Shown here piece after piece: positions 1 through 10,868 of a stretch of 64,000 nucleotides of DNA. Under the pieces are notes generated by a model. That model saw nothing but the letters and a program-made list of their open reading frames with translations, was not told the origin of the DNA and searched no databases. Where the stretch lies: positions 1 through 64,000 of the forward strand of contig JAHNUO010000026.1 of assembly GCA_019787685.1 (NCBI GenBank), read 5' to 3'. The position numbers and the translations under genes are program-made. Position 1 is the first letter of the stretch, and each line of letters begins with the position of its first letter. The stretch is from Chiua virens (Eukaryota; Basidiomycota; Agaricomycetes; Boletales; Boletaceae).

Positions 1-1299
1 TGACTAAAGAGGCGGACGGGCGAGCTGATGGTGTGGGTAGGGTACGGACGGAGATCGTATGGGAGGTTGTATTCGGTGGTGGGAACGGGTGGGGATCGCG
101 TTTCCAGTGGGGTCGATGTGCTGTGGGTGCGGGCATGGCCCCAGGACGGATTTGGACGCAAGACGTAGTGATGTAGACGTCGACGGGCCATGGGTATTAG
201 CTGCCGAAGCGGACAAAGAAGTGGATGGGGGAGGGGGAGGGGAGAGGGCGTGTTGCTCGGGAGAAACGATGGTGTCTGTGGGCCACTGGAATTTGAACTG
301 GGCGAGGGGGTAGGCGATGGGGGCACCAGGAACGGGGAGGATGTTTAGGCGGGGAGTGGTGTTGTAGAGTTCGATGGATTGGATGCGGAGGACGAGGGAG
401 TAGTCGTGGGCGATGTGGATGGCTTGTACGCGATCGTCGGGCTAGGTGTGTAAGTGAATGAGGGGGGAGGGGGGAGGGGGGACTGACCTGAGTGAGGGAT
501 GGGTTAAGGAGCAAGAGTTTTTCTTGGGAGAGGTCGGCGAGATCCCAGATGGAGAGGGCACCGCCATCGTCTATTTGACGGGTGACGAGGGTGGAACCAG
601 AGAGGAGATGGAGTTCGCGGATACCATCGATGGTTGCCTTTGTCTCAAATGCGGACTCGGGGTCATCGGCGTCGAAGCGGATGGAGAAGGTCTCCGTCCT
701 AGGCGAGTGAGCAAGAGAAGGACGAGAGGGGAAGAGACGCACTGGGCAGACTGCATGGCGAGTACGGCGGGGCTGTTTGGATCCGAATTGAGGACGACAC
801 CACCGTAGGGACCGTCGGCGTGTCTGAGCTCGGCGACACATGTCGCGGATGCGACGTCCCAGCACTGCAAGAGGTAGGAGCGCGGATGGACTGTCATGCG
901 AACTGAGATGAGCCATCGATTCGATCGGGCGGGGAGAAACTGGATAAAAATGACGCGTGCGCTCTGTTCAGGGGCGCTGAAGGTGAGTTGTCTGCGTGGG
1001 ACGGGGGAGGGAGAGGTCCATGTGCGACGGAGTGCCAGTGCGCGACGTGTGAGCGATTCGAGGCCGTCGGTGTCGCGTGGAAAGGGAATGCATTGGTCGA
1101 GGACGTGTTCGCGAAATAAAAGCGTCCAGAGACTGCGCAGGTGAGTGACCGCATGAAAGTGCTTGCAAGTCTATGAAACGATGAGACGGGGCGTGGAAGG
1201 TAACGAGAGACATACGCGACGAAGGACAAGCACGGCTTGGAGGGGAAGGTGTGCGAGAATGTCAAGGAGGATGTCGAGGGGGATGTCTGAGACGTGCAT
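1..1299 (-). CDS. F-box protein with propeller-like C-terminus (3' end off the window)
   Basis: Exons read on the minus strand are 1299-1216, 1170-743, 698-488 and 441 to beyond 1. All three introns (44-46 nt) have GT...AG borders and joining them keeps one open frame. The start ATG at 1299 opens directly into an F-box: DIPLDILLDILAHLP, then TCKHFHAVTHLRSLW after intron 1. F-box proteins link substrates to the SCF ubiquitin ligase through Skp1. The rest has short WD-like strands (LLQCWDVASATCVAEL, ALSIWDLADLS), suggesting a WD40-type propeller as substrate-binding part. The second intron is phase 2 and restores the frame at SAQ/TETFSIRFD. The protein is incomplete, so the repeat number and stop are unknown. 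F-box call firm; propeller call inferred. Confidence 0.75.
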
Positions 1300-1481
1300 G
1301 GGGAATTTCCATGGAAAGATCATCTTTTTTTAGGGAGGCCATGACTGAAATGAACACACGAAAAAAGCGGACCTCTTGAAGAGAAGAATCCGCGAAAATC
1401 GCGTTTCTTTGTGAGATTAGATTAGATTCACCCATTGGCTCGGCTAACAAACATTTCCCAAGTGTCAGTGTCACTTTCGAC
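1300..1481. promoter_or_regulatory. Short divergent intergenic region
   Basis: Only 182 bp separate the start codons of the divergent F-box gene (-) and coiled-coil gene (+), so both promoters and 5' leaders must lie here or overlap the genes. No clear TATA box was seen; a poly-T tract lies at about 1325-1331. Confidence 0.4.
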
Positions 1482-3720
1482 ATGGACAACGACGACGCCC
1501 CACTGAGCACAACCAGACGGCCATCCATACCACACGACCGACCCTCTCGCACCCCGTTTGGTCCGAGAATACGTACGAAACGAAAACACTCCACGGAAAT
1601 GTCCAGCGGTCCCACCTCACCGACCCAGCCACCTCTCTCCTCCAGACCCGACTCTCCCGGCGCTTCTCTCGCGCTCATTCCTCTCGAAACGACTCGCTCG
1701 CACGTCGCCGTCCAGGTACCCTCCACTCCACCACCCATGTCTGCCACCCCCGCACCCCAAAAACCAGTCTCTAGCACCTTCATTGCCCCACCCCCGCTCA
1801 CACCCCCACCCGCCCTCTCGTTCGACTCCACACCCATCCCCTGGAAGGGCCTCCCCTTCGAAGTAGCCCAGTGGACCTTTTCATCTCCAGAGCTCCAGGA
1901 AATCGTCTCTCAAGCCATCCGTCTCAGCGCCCGCGAGTCCTTTGTCCGCCTGCTCTCCCTTCAAGCGCTCGAGGTCGACATCCCAAAAGAGTCCGAACGA
2001 CTCGACGCAGAGCGTGCCGCGGCACAGGCTAAATGGCGCTTCGAAGTATGCAGACGTAACATGCTCTTGCAGGCACTCAACTCCACAGTGGCTTCGGTGC
2101 CGATGACCAACGGCAGCGGCAACGCCGTCGGAGAAAACGAGGCCGGTAGTCTCGTGGCCGGGTTCATTGCCCAACTCGCTACTTCCATCGCCTCGTGTGA
2201 CGCCCTCTTGTCCTCCATACTCCAATTCGCCGACCAGCAAGCTCAAATTGCCTCGCTACAACATCAGCATTCCGCTTCCGCACTCGGCGTCGCTTTGAGA
2301 AAAATTAACAAGGCGTACGAGCGCCAAGATCAAGAACTCAAGGATGCACAGGCGAGAGTTCAGACACTCGAGGACGAGCTCGACGAAGCTTGGCGAGAGG
2401 CGGAGAAAATGGCAATCGAGTTTGACGATCTCGAGCAGGAGGTAGTCGCGAGCGAAGTTGACGAGGCTGAAGAAGACAGAGGCCCGGACCAAGAAGAATT
2501 CACCGGCTTAGGCCCATACCTACACCCAAAACTTGACGTGGATGAAACAGGTACACTCGGCGATGTCACCATCAACACCGACATCGGGGTCGTACTCGGT
2601 GTCACTGCCACTGCTGTGGCTTCCAAGGCGACACTCGTGACCTCTCAAGGCAGTCCTCCCAAGGCCATCGACAAGTCGGACACCAAGTCGGTTCGGTCTT
2701 TCAAGTCGACCAGGAGTCGACGCTCGACACGCGACGGACCCAGTCACGCCTCGCGCGTGTCTGCTGCCCGCACACGCAGTCGCACCGCATCCAATGCGAG
2801 CCTACGGCTGCCCAAGGCCGTGCGTGCGGCAGCATCTGCGTATTCGCCGATCGACGCACCACCTATCCCTGCACTCCCCCATCCCGATGTCCCAGATCTC
2901 TCCTTTTTGGACATGGAAAGCATCATTACTCAGGACCGTCCTCGAACACCAAACCCGCCACAATGTCCGTATCGTTTCTTCTCTTTTACACACACATACT
3001 GACCTCCTTCCAGACTCTGGACCTCAATCAACGCTCGGCCTCCTCACCCCACCGCATTCAGCCGGCCTCCCACCCACGCGCGTCCCATCCATCTGGCTCG
3101 AAACAGACGGCGGCAACAGCACCCGTCTAAATGGCCTCGACCGCACTCACTCCCTCCAAATATTCTCCTCTCTCATGACACGCACACCCCGCAGAACCCG
3201 CCGTTCCAATCTCGTGATGAGCCTCAAAGGTGCCGACCGCGGCTCCGACGCCGGCTCGCCCATCGATGGCTCCGGCTCCGGGACGTCGAGTCTCGGCGCA
3301 GGCCCGGCCTCGCCCACGTCGACGATTGACAATGACAATGACCATTCGCCCATATCGTTGCCGACGGACGCGGCGCATTTCAGGGGCGAGAGCGTGACAT
3401 CGTCGACGGGGAGCGGGAGTGTGGTGATCGGGAACGGCGGGACACGACCCGGCTCGGCGGGGGCGTGTTTGACGACGACGACAGAGACGAGGACGCCGCT
3501 GCCGATGGGGACACCGCGTCGGTCGCTCGTGAGCCGTGCGAGTTCGGTGATACTGAGACGGTTGTCGCAGGCGACGACGGGGAGTGGACGGTCGACGGGG
3601 AGTAAACAGCCATCGTCGCCGTCGAAGTCGCGGGAGGCGATGCGGATGAGTGGGCGGTGGCGCGATGGGGAGGTGATGTTGATCGGGTCGCCGCACATCG
3701 AGGTGTCAGAGGTGCCGTGA
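1482..3720 (+). CDS. Ser/Pro-rich coiled-coil protein of unknown function
   Basis: Two exons, 1482-2964 and 3014-3720, joined by a 49-nt intron (GTCCGT...TTCCAG), give 729 residues. I do not recognise the family. The first ~110 residues are Pro/Ser/Thr-rich and probably disordered. Residues ~125-260 are a helical region (WKGLPFEVAQWTFSSPEL onward). Residues ~270-340 form a clear heptad coiled coil (RKINKAYERQDQELKDAQ) with an acidic end. From ~400 on the sequence is basic and rich in SR/ST/RS motifs (SVRSFKSTRSRRSTRD), then Ser/Gly-rich to the stop. The make-up suggests a cytoskeletal or scaffolding protein with many phosphorylation sites, but that is inference. It is divergent from the F-box gene across 182 bp. 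Confidence 0.7.
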
Positions 3721-4839
3721 GTGGTGCACGTCCTGTTCGTTTCGTTTCTTTTCAGTGTTCTTTGATCCATGTCGCTGCGGCTTGCTTTCGTTCCTTGACT
3801 TGGTTTTTTCGTTCGTCCTTCGTTTGTATACGCTATTCACACACATCTAGGGAGTCATAGGACACTTCCGGAAAATCTGGTCATTACGTATAATCCGCTA
3901 CCATCCTGTACATATATCCTGTCATCTCTTCGTTGACGCGACGACGCAACATGCATATAATCATCTCATTCGTTACCGTATCGTGCGCGTGGGTGAGTGG
4001 ATACGGACTCTGCCAGTCCACGCGTGAATTGAATACTGAGCGATCCACATCCGCATTGGACTTGGACTCATTTTCATCTGTTCACCTCAACGCAGCAATT
4101 GCTCTTTTCTAATCTAGGTTTGCATACTGCCAGTCTTTGTGCGGGAGGGCTAACTACATTGCAGATTTATCCTTCGGCGCGGATTGTCTCATCTAGACAC
4201 GAATGCACTCGAATTTGAAGCATCGATGAAATCACCCGCTAGAGGGCTTGGGGTATCAGCCTCTGCCAGTGATCTCGACTATCGGATATCAAAGTCACGG
4301 CCATTGACCCTCTTGAATACGAGCAAGATCGAGCATCCACTTTGGCTGTTGGCAATTGTGCATCAACACGATCTTCTTTCAAAGTACTGTTCGCGCGTTG
4401 GGTCCGGACTGGCTGGCTCATCGCTGTCTTGCACAAGTTCACCGTTGGCTTGGTATTGCAATTCTTGCAGCACTGATCTGCTCGCAGAGGTTTGGAGGAT
4501 GGTAAACGACCGAGGTGCGCGACTGCGAAGAGTGTGTAAACTCGTGCCGTGTGGGAAGAAGGTACAACAAATAAGTAAATTAGGATTGTAGCTGTAGCAA
4601 TATCAATATGGAGAACGATGGAGACCTTGGTGACATGATGCTTATGCTGAGTACTAGTCGCGATTATGGTGCAAGTCGGTTTGTACCCCTGAACATGAAC
4701 TACTCGGTACTATGGCCTTTAGGTATCATTGGTTCAGGGCCGGTTTCTATACAGAGTCGGTTGTTCAACTTGTTGTGGGTTGTTGTCACGGGTACCTTGA
4801 CTCGTATTATCACTGGCAGTCGACACCGAACGAACAACG
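3721..4839. other. Intergenic, no supported gene
   Basis: This holds the 3' flank of the coiled-coil gene and the 5' flank of the GTPase gene. An open frame at 4184-4591 has no recognisable motif and no splice context, so I do not call it. Confidence 0.5.
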
Positions 4840-7800
4840 ATGAAAAAGTTCACTCGCCTCCCGTTCTTTCGCTCCAAAGCTCCCGCAGACGTCCCTGGAG
4901 AAGTGCCTGGAGGATCCTCCGGTGGCGTTCCCGCAGAATCTACTACCATACAGATCGACAACCTCAGAGAGAAGTTCGGCCGTTTCCGAATCCTGATCAT
5001 TGGCCGTGCCAATGCTGGGAAAACTACGATTCTCAAGCAGATCTGTAACTCTACAGAAGATCCAGAGGTCTATGATGGAAATGGGAAGAAAGTATGCCAA
5101 TTCCTCACGAGACGTGGACACGGGACACTGATGGTCTGCGATCAGGTCGATCCAGCACAGATCGAGGGAACCACGGATGTAAGTTCCACAGGCACAGTTT
5201 CGTGACTGTGACCTCGTTATCAGTAACATTCAACTAACACATCTCTAGCGCGGAATTCATGATATCGAGAATGAATTGGTGTTTCGAAGCAATCCGAATT
5301 TCATTTTTCACGACTCGCAGGGCTTCGAAGCTGGAAGTATAGAAGAATTCGAGAAGATGAAGGACTTTGTTTCGGACCGCGCGAATACGACATTCCTGAA
5401 GAAGCGTATCCATGCCATATGGTAATCGTAACCAGAAACAGCAGCATGTACCAACAATGACATGTTATCGAATAGGTACTGTATCCCTATGGATCAATAC
5501 CACCGGGCAGTCTTGGCTGCCGAAGAGAAGTTTTTCGATGAGTGTGACACCGGAAATGGTAAACATTCCTCAACTATAATGACAACTTGTTCATTTTTCA
5601 TGTTTGTTTGCAGTGCCTGTTGTACTTGTGCTCACGAAATGTGATGCACTTCTGCTGCAAGGGCTTGCAGCCTTAACACCAGAGGAGCAAAAGCTACCCC
5701 GAGAGGAAAGACTTGTGAGGGGACAGCAAAATGCTGAGAGCATGCTGAAGAATAATCCTGTATGGGGAAAGGTAAAGAGCATGAAGTATAAACCAACAGC
5801 AAAGGTGGAGTTAAGGGGTATGTATATATAAACCTTCTTTTAACATGACATGTAAACTGATGTCATGCATAAAGACTTGGACAAGTCTGATGAGGGGTGT
5901 CAACTTCTCATTGAAATGACTGTGAGGGCCCTAGATGAAGAAGCCCTGCAAATGCTGCTTGTCACTACACAACACACAAATATCATGCTCTGCATTGAGT
6001 TTGCCATGGAAAGGTAATTAGATGAAGTGTACATCCTTTTGAGCATACCTGTTAACATGTTTTATAGGGTTTTGATACCTCTCATAAAGCATAAACATAG
6101 GGTGAAAGAGTCACTGACTAGTGCTCAACAGCAGTCCATGAGGGAAGGAATTGCATCATGGTTTCCACATGTTGAGGTAAGCAAGCTTATATATACTATA
6201 AGTTAATAGTCATTGTAGCAAGATCTAATTCATGTCTTTGCATTTATAGAGAGTAAGTGCTCTGATTGTGAATGGGGTTTCAGAAGGATGCTGATCCAAG
6301 CCCCTCTGTCTTGCCCTTGTCCTCTCATTCATAGGCAGTAAGTGCTCTGATTGTGAATGGGGTTTCAGAGGGATGCTGATCCATGCCCCTCTGTCTTGCC
6401 CTTGTCCTCTCATTCATAGGATGTAAGTGCTCTGATTGTGAATGGGGTTTCAGAGGGATGCTGATCCATGCCCCTCTGTCTTGCCCTTGTCCTCTCATTC
6501 ATAGGCAGTAAGTGCTCTGATTGTGAATGGGGTTTCAGAGGGATGCTGATCCATGCCCCTCTGTCTTGCCCTTGTCCTCTCATTCATAGGCAGTAAGTGC
6601 TCTGATTGTGAATGGGGTTTCAGAGGGATGCTGATCCATGCCCCTCTGTCTTGCCCTTGTCCTCTCATTCATAGAGAGTAAGTGCTCTGATTGTGAATGG
6701 GGTTTCAGAGGGATGCTGATCCATGCCCCTCTGTCTTGCCCTTGTCCTCTCATTCATAGGATGTAAGTGCTCTGATTGTGAATGGGGTTTCAGAGGGATG
6801 CTGATCCATGCCCCTCTGTCTTGCCCTTGTCCTCTCATTCATAGTATGTAAGTGCTCTGATTGTGAATGGGGTTTCAGAGGGATGCTGATCCATGCCCCT
6901 CTGTCTTGCCCTTGTCCTCTCATTCATAGTATGTAAGTGCTCTGATTGTGAATGGGGTTTCAGAGGGATGCTGATCCATGCCCCTCTGTCTTGCCCTTGT
7001 CCTCTCATTCATAGAGAGTAAGTGCTCTGATTGTGAATGGGGTTTCAGAGGGATGCTGATCCATGCCCCTCTGTCTTGCCCTTGTCCTCTCATTCATAGT
7101 ATGTAAGTGCTCTGATTGTGAATGGGGTTTCAGAGGGATGCTGATCCATGCCCCTCTGTCTTGCCCTTGTCCTCTCATTCATAGTATGTAAGTGCTCTGA
7201 TTGTGAATGGGGTTTCAGAGGGATGCTGATCCATGCCCCTCTGTCTTGCCCTTGTCCTCTCATTCATAGGGAGTAAGTGCTCTGATTGTGAATGGGGTTT
7301 CAGAGGGATGCTGATCCATGCCCCTCTGTCTTGCCCTTGTCCTCTCATTCATAGTATGTAAGTGCTCTGATTGTGAATGGGGTTTCAGAGGGATGCTGAT
7401 CCATGCCCCTCTGTCTTGCCCTTGTCCTCTCATTCATAGTATGTAAGTGCTCTGATTGTGAATGGGGTTTCAGAGGGATGCTGATCCATGCCCCTCTGTC
7501 TTGCCCTTGTCCTCTCATTCATAGACAGTAAGTGCTCTGATTGTGAATGGGGTTTCAGAGGGATGCTGATCCATGCCCCTCTGTCTTGCCCTTGTCCTCT
7601 CATTCATAGGATGTAAGTGCTCTGATTGTGAATGGGGTTTCAGAGGGATGCTGATCCATGCCCCTCTGTCTTGCCCTTGTCCTCTCATTCATAGGGAGTA
7701 AGTGCTCTGATTGTGAATGGGGTTTCAGAGGGATGCTGATCCATGCCCCTCTGTCTTGCCCTTGTCCTCTCATTCATAGGCAGTAAGTGCTCTGATTGTG

Positions 7801-8655
7801 AATGGGGTTTCAGAGGGATGCTGATCCATGCCCCTCTGTCTTGCCCTTGTCCTCTTATTCATAGTTTGTAGGCAATTTTTTCATTGACTTTACTTCCTAA
7901 ATATACTAATATTTCTACACTTAGGATGTAAGCTTTCATATTCATACTTAAGAACCCAAAAAAAATTAACATTTTCTTTTTTATCCATTTTAATTATTTA
8001 GCAGGTATGAGCCAATTTGTTTCATTTTCCCCTCATTTTGACTTATTCTTTCCTAGGAGGTTTGTAATATTTGTATGCTTCACCATACAAATGATAACAT
8101 TGAATCTGTAGATATTGGCATCTTCAACAGTATGTTAATTCTTTCTTTCTTGTTATCCTGCCATTTTACTTAATTTATATTAAAATCAGCTTGTAGATTC
8201 TTCAGCTATAGTACCACACTCCACATCTATTGTAAGTATATTGACTGCATCATTATTTTTACCTCATATGATATACTTCAGTTCTCAAAGAAAAGCACTC
8301 TATTGAGCAAAGCACTTCATTCTGGGATTGGTTGGTTTTTAATCACATTCAGTGATGACACTCATTGGTATTTGTAGGTTATGCTATCATTCTAGAACAT
8401 TCCTTCTTTCTACACCAACAGGGTGTTGAGAATCCACTCAGAGTGGCTAACAAACTTTACACATCCTCTGGCACAATCAATGCTGTCAAGAAAGCAATCT
8501 CTGAGCTCATTTCTGAATATGACTTTAAAGATCATAAGGAAATGAAACAGCATATCATGCATGTCATATCTCAGAATCTGATTTGTAAGTTATCAGTCTT
8601 CTTGATCATTCTAACATGTTTTCAAAATTTTATAGCTACAAACCTCAGAAAGTGA
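4840..8655 (+). CDS. P-loop GTPase of a basidiomycete family, spanning a run of 3-nt exons
   Basis: Exons 4840-5091, 5146-5178, 5249-5421, 5476-5558, 5614-5817, 5875-6013 and 6068-6176 encode 331 residues: P-loop GRANAGKT (~55-62), G3-like HDSQGFE (~116-122), G4 TKCD (~187-190), ending WFPHVE in phase 0. Next come exact 3-nt intervals between AG and GT at 6250, then every 85 bp to 7865, then at 7925, 8002 and 8057. None is a stop, so phase 0 is kept. Exons 8112-8129, 8190-8231, 8282-8330, 8378-8584 and 8636-8655 then read in frame (ILASST, LHSGIG, then YAIILEHSFFLHQ) to a TGA. The predicted protein is about 465 residues, close to what I recall for such G-domain proteins. An alternative reads on from GAG at 8057 without splicing at 8060; it also stays open if the next exon begins at 8197. 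Splicing of the 3-nt exons is inferred; the flanking exons are well supported. Confidence 0.7.
6253..7864 (+). repeat. Tandem array of 19 near-identical 82-nt introns with 3-nt spacers (85-bp period)
   Basis: Each unit starts GTAAGTGCTCTGATTG and ends CCTCTCATTCATAG: a consensus 5' splice site, a pyrimidine-rich tail with CTGAT branch-like motifs and a 3' splice site. Units start at 6253, 6338, 6423 and every 85 bp to 7783. I count only three base differences among all 19 units: two in the first, one in the last. The 3-nt spacer before each unit varies: TAT six times, GCA four, AGA three, GAT three, GGA two, ACA one. The spacer after the last unit is TTT. The array sits inside the GTPase gene in coding orientation. 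Confidence 0.95.
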
Positions 8656-10158
8656 ACTACTATGCACAATGCTACAACAATACTACAAGGTCTGCAATGT
8701 GCTTGTGTTAGATTTTCTTTCTTTTGCCACAATCTCTTTTCTTTGCTATTGCTTCTTCCTTTAAAGGACCTGTTCTAGTTATTTGTGTTTGCTATGGGGT
8801 CCTGCTTACACAACCCTTGTTGACTCACTTAATCCCACTGTATTCAATCATGGGATTAATATCTTACATATTCTGTCCCTGTTTCTGTCAATTTCTATTT
8901 CCTGAAGTACATGCCTGGAATAATTGTGGACTGTCACAAGACTTGTTTGACAACAAAGATATAAAGGTGTCCTGATTGTTCATCCCAGGTGTTAGAACAA
9001 TTGAGAATGAATAGAAAGACATACTTATGTAGCATGTACATCCTGCCATTTCAACACAAGTGTTGCTTCTTTGTCTTTGTCTTCATCCTTTTCAGAAATG
9101 TGTTGCACAGGAATCTTCTTCATCAACCTATGTCCAGCTCAGTCCCCATGATCTCACAACAAAACTGCACAGCCAAGGACACTTGTGCAACCATCTTTGG
9201 AAGCACCTTGATGGTACCACATGATACTCAGGCAGCTTGCCTTGATCCTTGTCCAACCAATTTACCCTCTGTCATCTAGAAGTCCACATCAGCCACTCAA
9301 TTCTCAAGGCAGAGGAAAGGAGACACACACTTGTTTTCCTTGGCCCTGCTCTTGCCCTTGGCATCCCTTTATGCTCTGCTGCACTAATGACCATTGTCTT
9401 GGTCATTATGCTCTCCTATTACCTACCCCTCTATTTCCTGATTACCATTTCCATTGTTGTACATAACAACCAATCACATGCACTGTTCCACCCTCTCATC
9501 CTCAGCATCTCAACTTCTTCCATGTTCAACTTAGACAACAGTATAATATCATCCAAGAATTTGAACAACTTGCTCAGCTGCTTGAGTTGTCCATACTCTT
9601 GGACAGCTTCTCTCTAAGTATTTCTTACTGATTGCCACATCAAATTTGCTGAGTGCATTATGTGCAGACATTGAATGTTGGTCAATGCTGGGGCAATAAA
9701 GTGTCAAGATATGTAGAGGAACCACAGTCATGGAACCAGAAATCAGAAGTATTAGTGCCCAAAATTTAGCAATCCAAGACACTGTTCATCTCACCTGGCA
9801 CATCCACTGGCAACTGCTAGTTGGTCCTTAACAAATAACAATACACATGGAAGAAATTTGCAAGACACTGTCTCAACTCCTGAAAAAGTTTGGTGGTATT
9901 GGGTGAGAGACAAGCTGCAACAAGGCTCTTCAACACCAGTCATACAATGTCACTGTCAAGGTTCTAGGCATCCCAGAACAAATGGTGCCAGTGACAAGTA
10001 CCTGGTCATCAGAAATCATGCATACCAAGACAAGCTTGGAGAACCTGATGCACAAAAAGGCTTGATCCTTTTCAGATTCTTCCCCATTGAGTCTGTAGCA
10101 GGAACTCGAATGAGCTGTTCACCCTAGTCACCAACAAAGGTGTCAGGACAATGGTAAA
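8656..10158. other. AT-rich region without a supported gene
   Basis: The sequence shows scattered short open stretches and intron-like borders (for example GTCTGC...TTTAAAG at about 8694-8766) but no domain I recognise. It may be the decayed remains of another spliced gene or transposon. The last five bases (10154-10158, GTAAA) are the left target-site duplication of the copia element. Confidence 0.4.
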
Positions 10159-10526
10159 TGTTGGAATATGTATAAACTGTTCCGACCGTTCCGGGTAGTT
10201 CCCGCGCTTCCGAGGCTTCCGCTTCCGGAAGTTCCGAGGTTCCCGCGCTCTGGAAGTACCAGAACGACTATAGACTTATTGTAGTACCTTAGGCACTACA
10301 ATACAATTAGTTACAATCATCAATGCAGTACCATTACTCCTCACTACAGGTACAGCATAGCATTACAGTAGATATATAAACATGTTCTACTGTATATACA
10401 GAATAACAATCTTCTCTCTCTCCATCCTCCACAATATCGTCTTGAGCTTCACCATCAGGTAAGTTACCAGAGCAGTGACTCTGCCCTTGGGACAACCGGG
10501 TCCTTTGGAACCGGTCTGTTCTAACA
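10159..10526 (+). repeat. 5' LTR of the copia element
   Basis: It begins TGTTGGAATATG and ends TTCTAACA. It holds clustered TTCCG/CGGAA motifs in the first 100 bp and a TATA-like ATATATAAACATG near 10372. All six differences from the 3' LTR are transitions, and five sit at a CpG in one of the two copies. Confidence 0.95.
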
Positions 10527-10545
10527 GGTTATGAGCCCCGAGTGG
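10527..10545 (+). promoter_or_regulatory. Primer-binding site, half-tRNA-iMet type
   Basis: Immediately after the 5' LTR comes GGTTATGAGCCC. It is complementary to the anticodon stem-loop of initiator tRNA-Met (CAU anticodon) rather than to the tRNA 3' end. Drosophila copia primes in this way, from a 5' half of the tRNA. Confidence 0.7.
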
Positions 10546-10868
10546 CCAGCTGTGCGATATACCCGCCGCTGACTGCTCTTGGTGGACACCTGATAATTCA
10601 CCATCCAATGCAATTGAATATTAATATTCTTGCTGGATGTGCTGAATAAAGCCAGTCCTGTGCGATTGAGAATTCTCGCCGGACACTCCCTTTTGATGCG
10701 AATACGCTCAGGGAAATAGGCTTTTAGACCTACAGTGTAGGGGGAGACTATGTCACCCCAATCTGAGGGTCACTGAATGTTCAGCAGATGCGATTGATTT
10801 CTCCTTGCTCCCTTCTTCTCTGTGAATAAGGTTTACTGACATTCATACCATCAGATTATCTACCTGTT

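Noticed and set aside
4184..4591. 135-codon open frame upstream of the GTPase gene
   Set aside because: No recognisable motif, no supporting splice sites and a weak start; likely chance.
6225..6413. Minus-strand 62-codon frame through the repeats
   Set aside because: It is a by-product of the repeat, antisense to the gene, with no motif or start context.
6253..7864. CRISPR-like or plain minisatellite reading of the 85-bp repeats
   Set aside because: Spacers of three bases are far too short for CRISPR. The unit borders coincide with consensus splice sites in the coding orientation of a real gene, so intron repeats fit better than an anonymous minisatellite.
6253..7864. Use of the internal TTTCAG acceptor in each unit, giving 54-nt exons
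   Set aside because: The intron would be only 31 nt, and in the required phase each such exon reads into the TAG of CATTCATAG, a stop in every unit.
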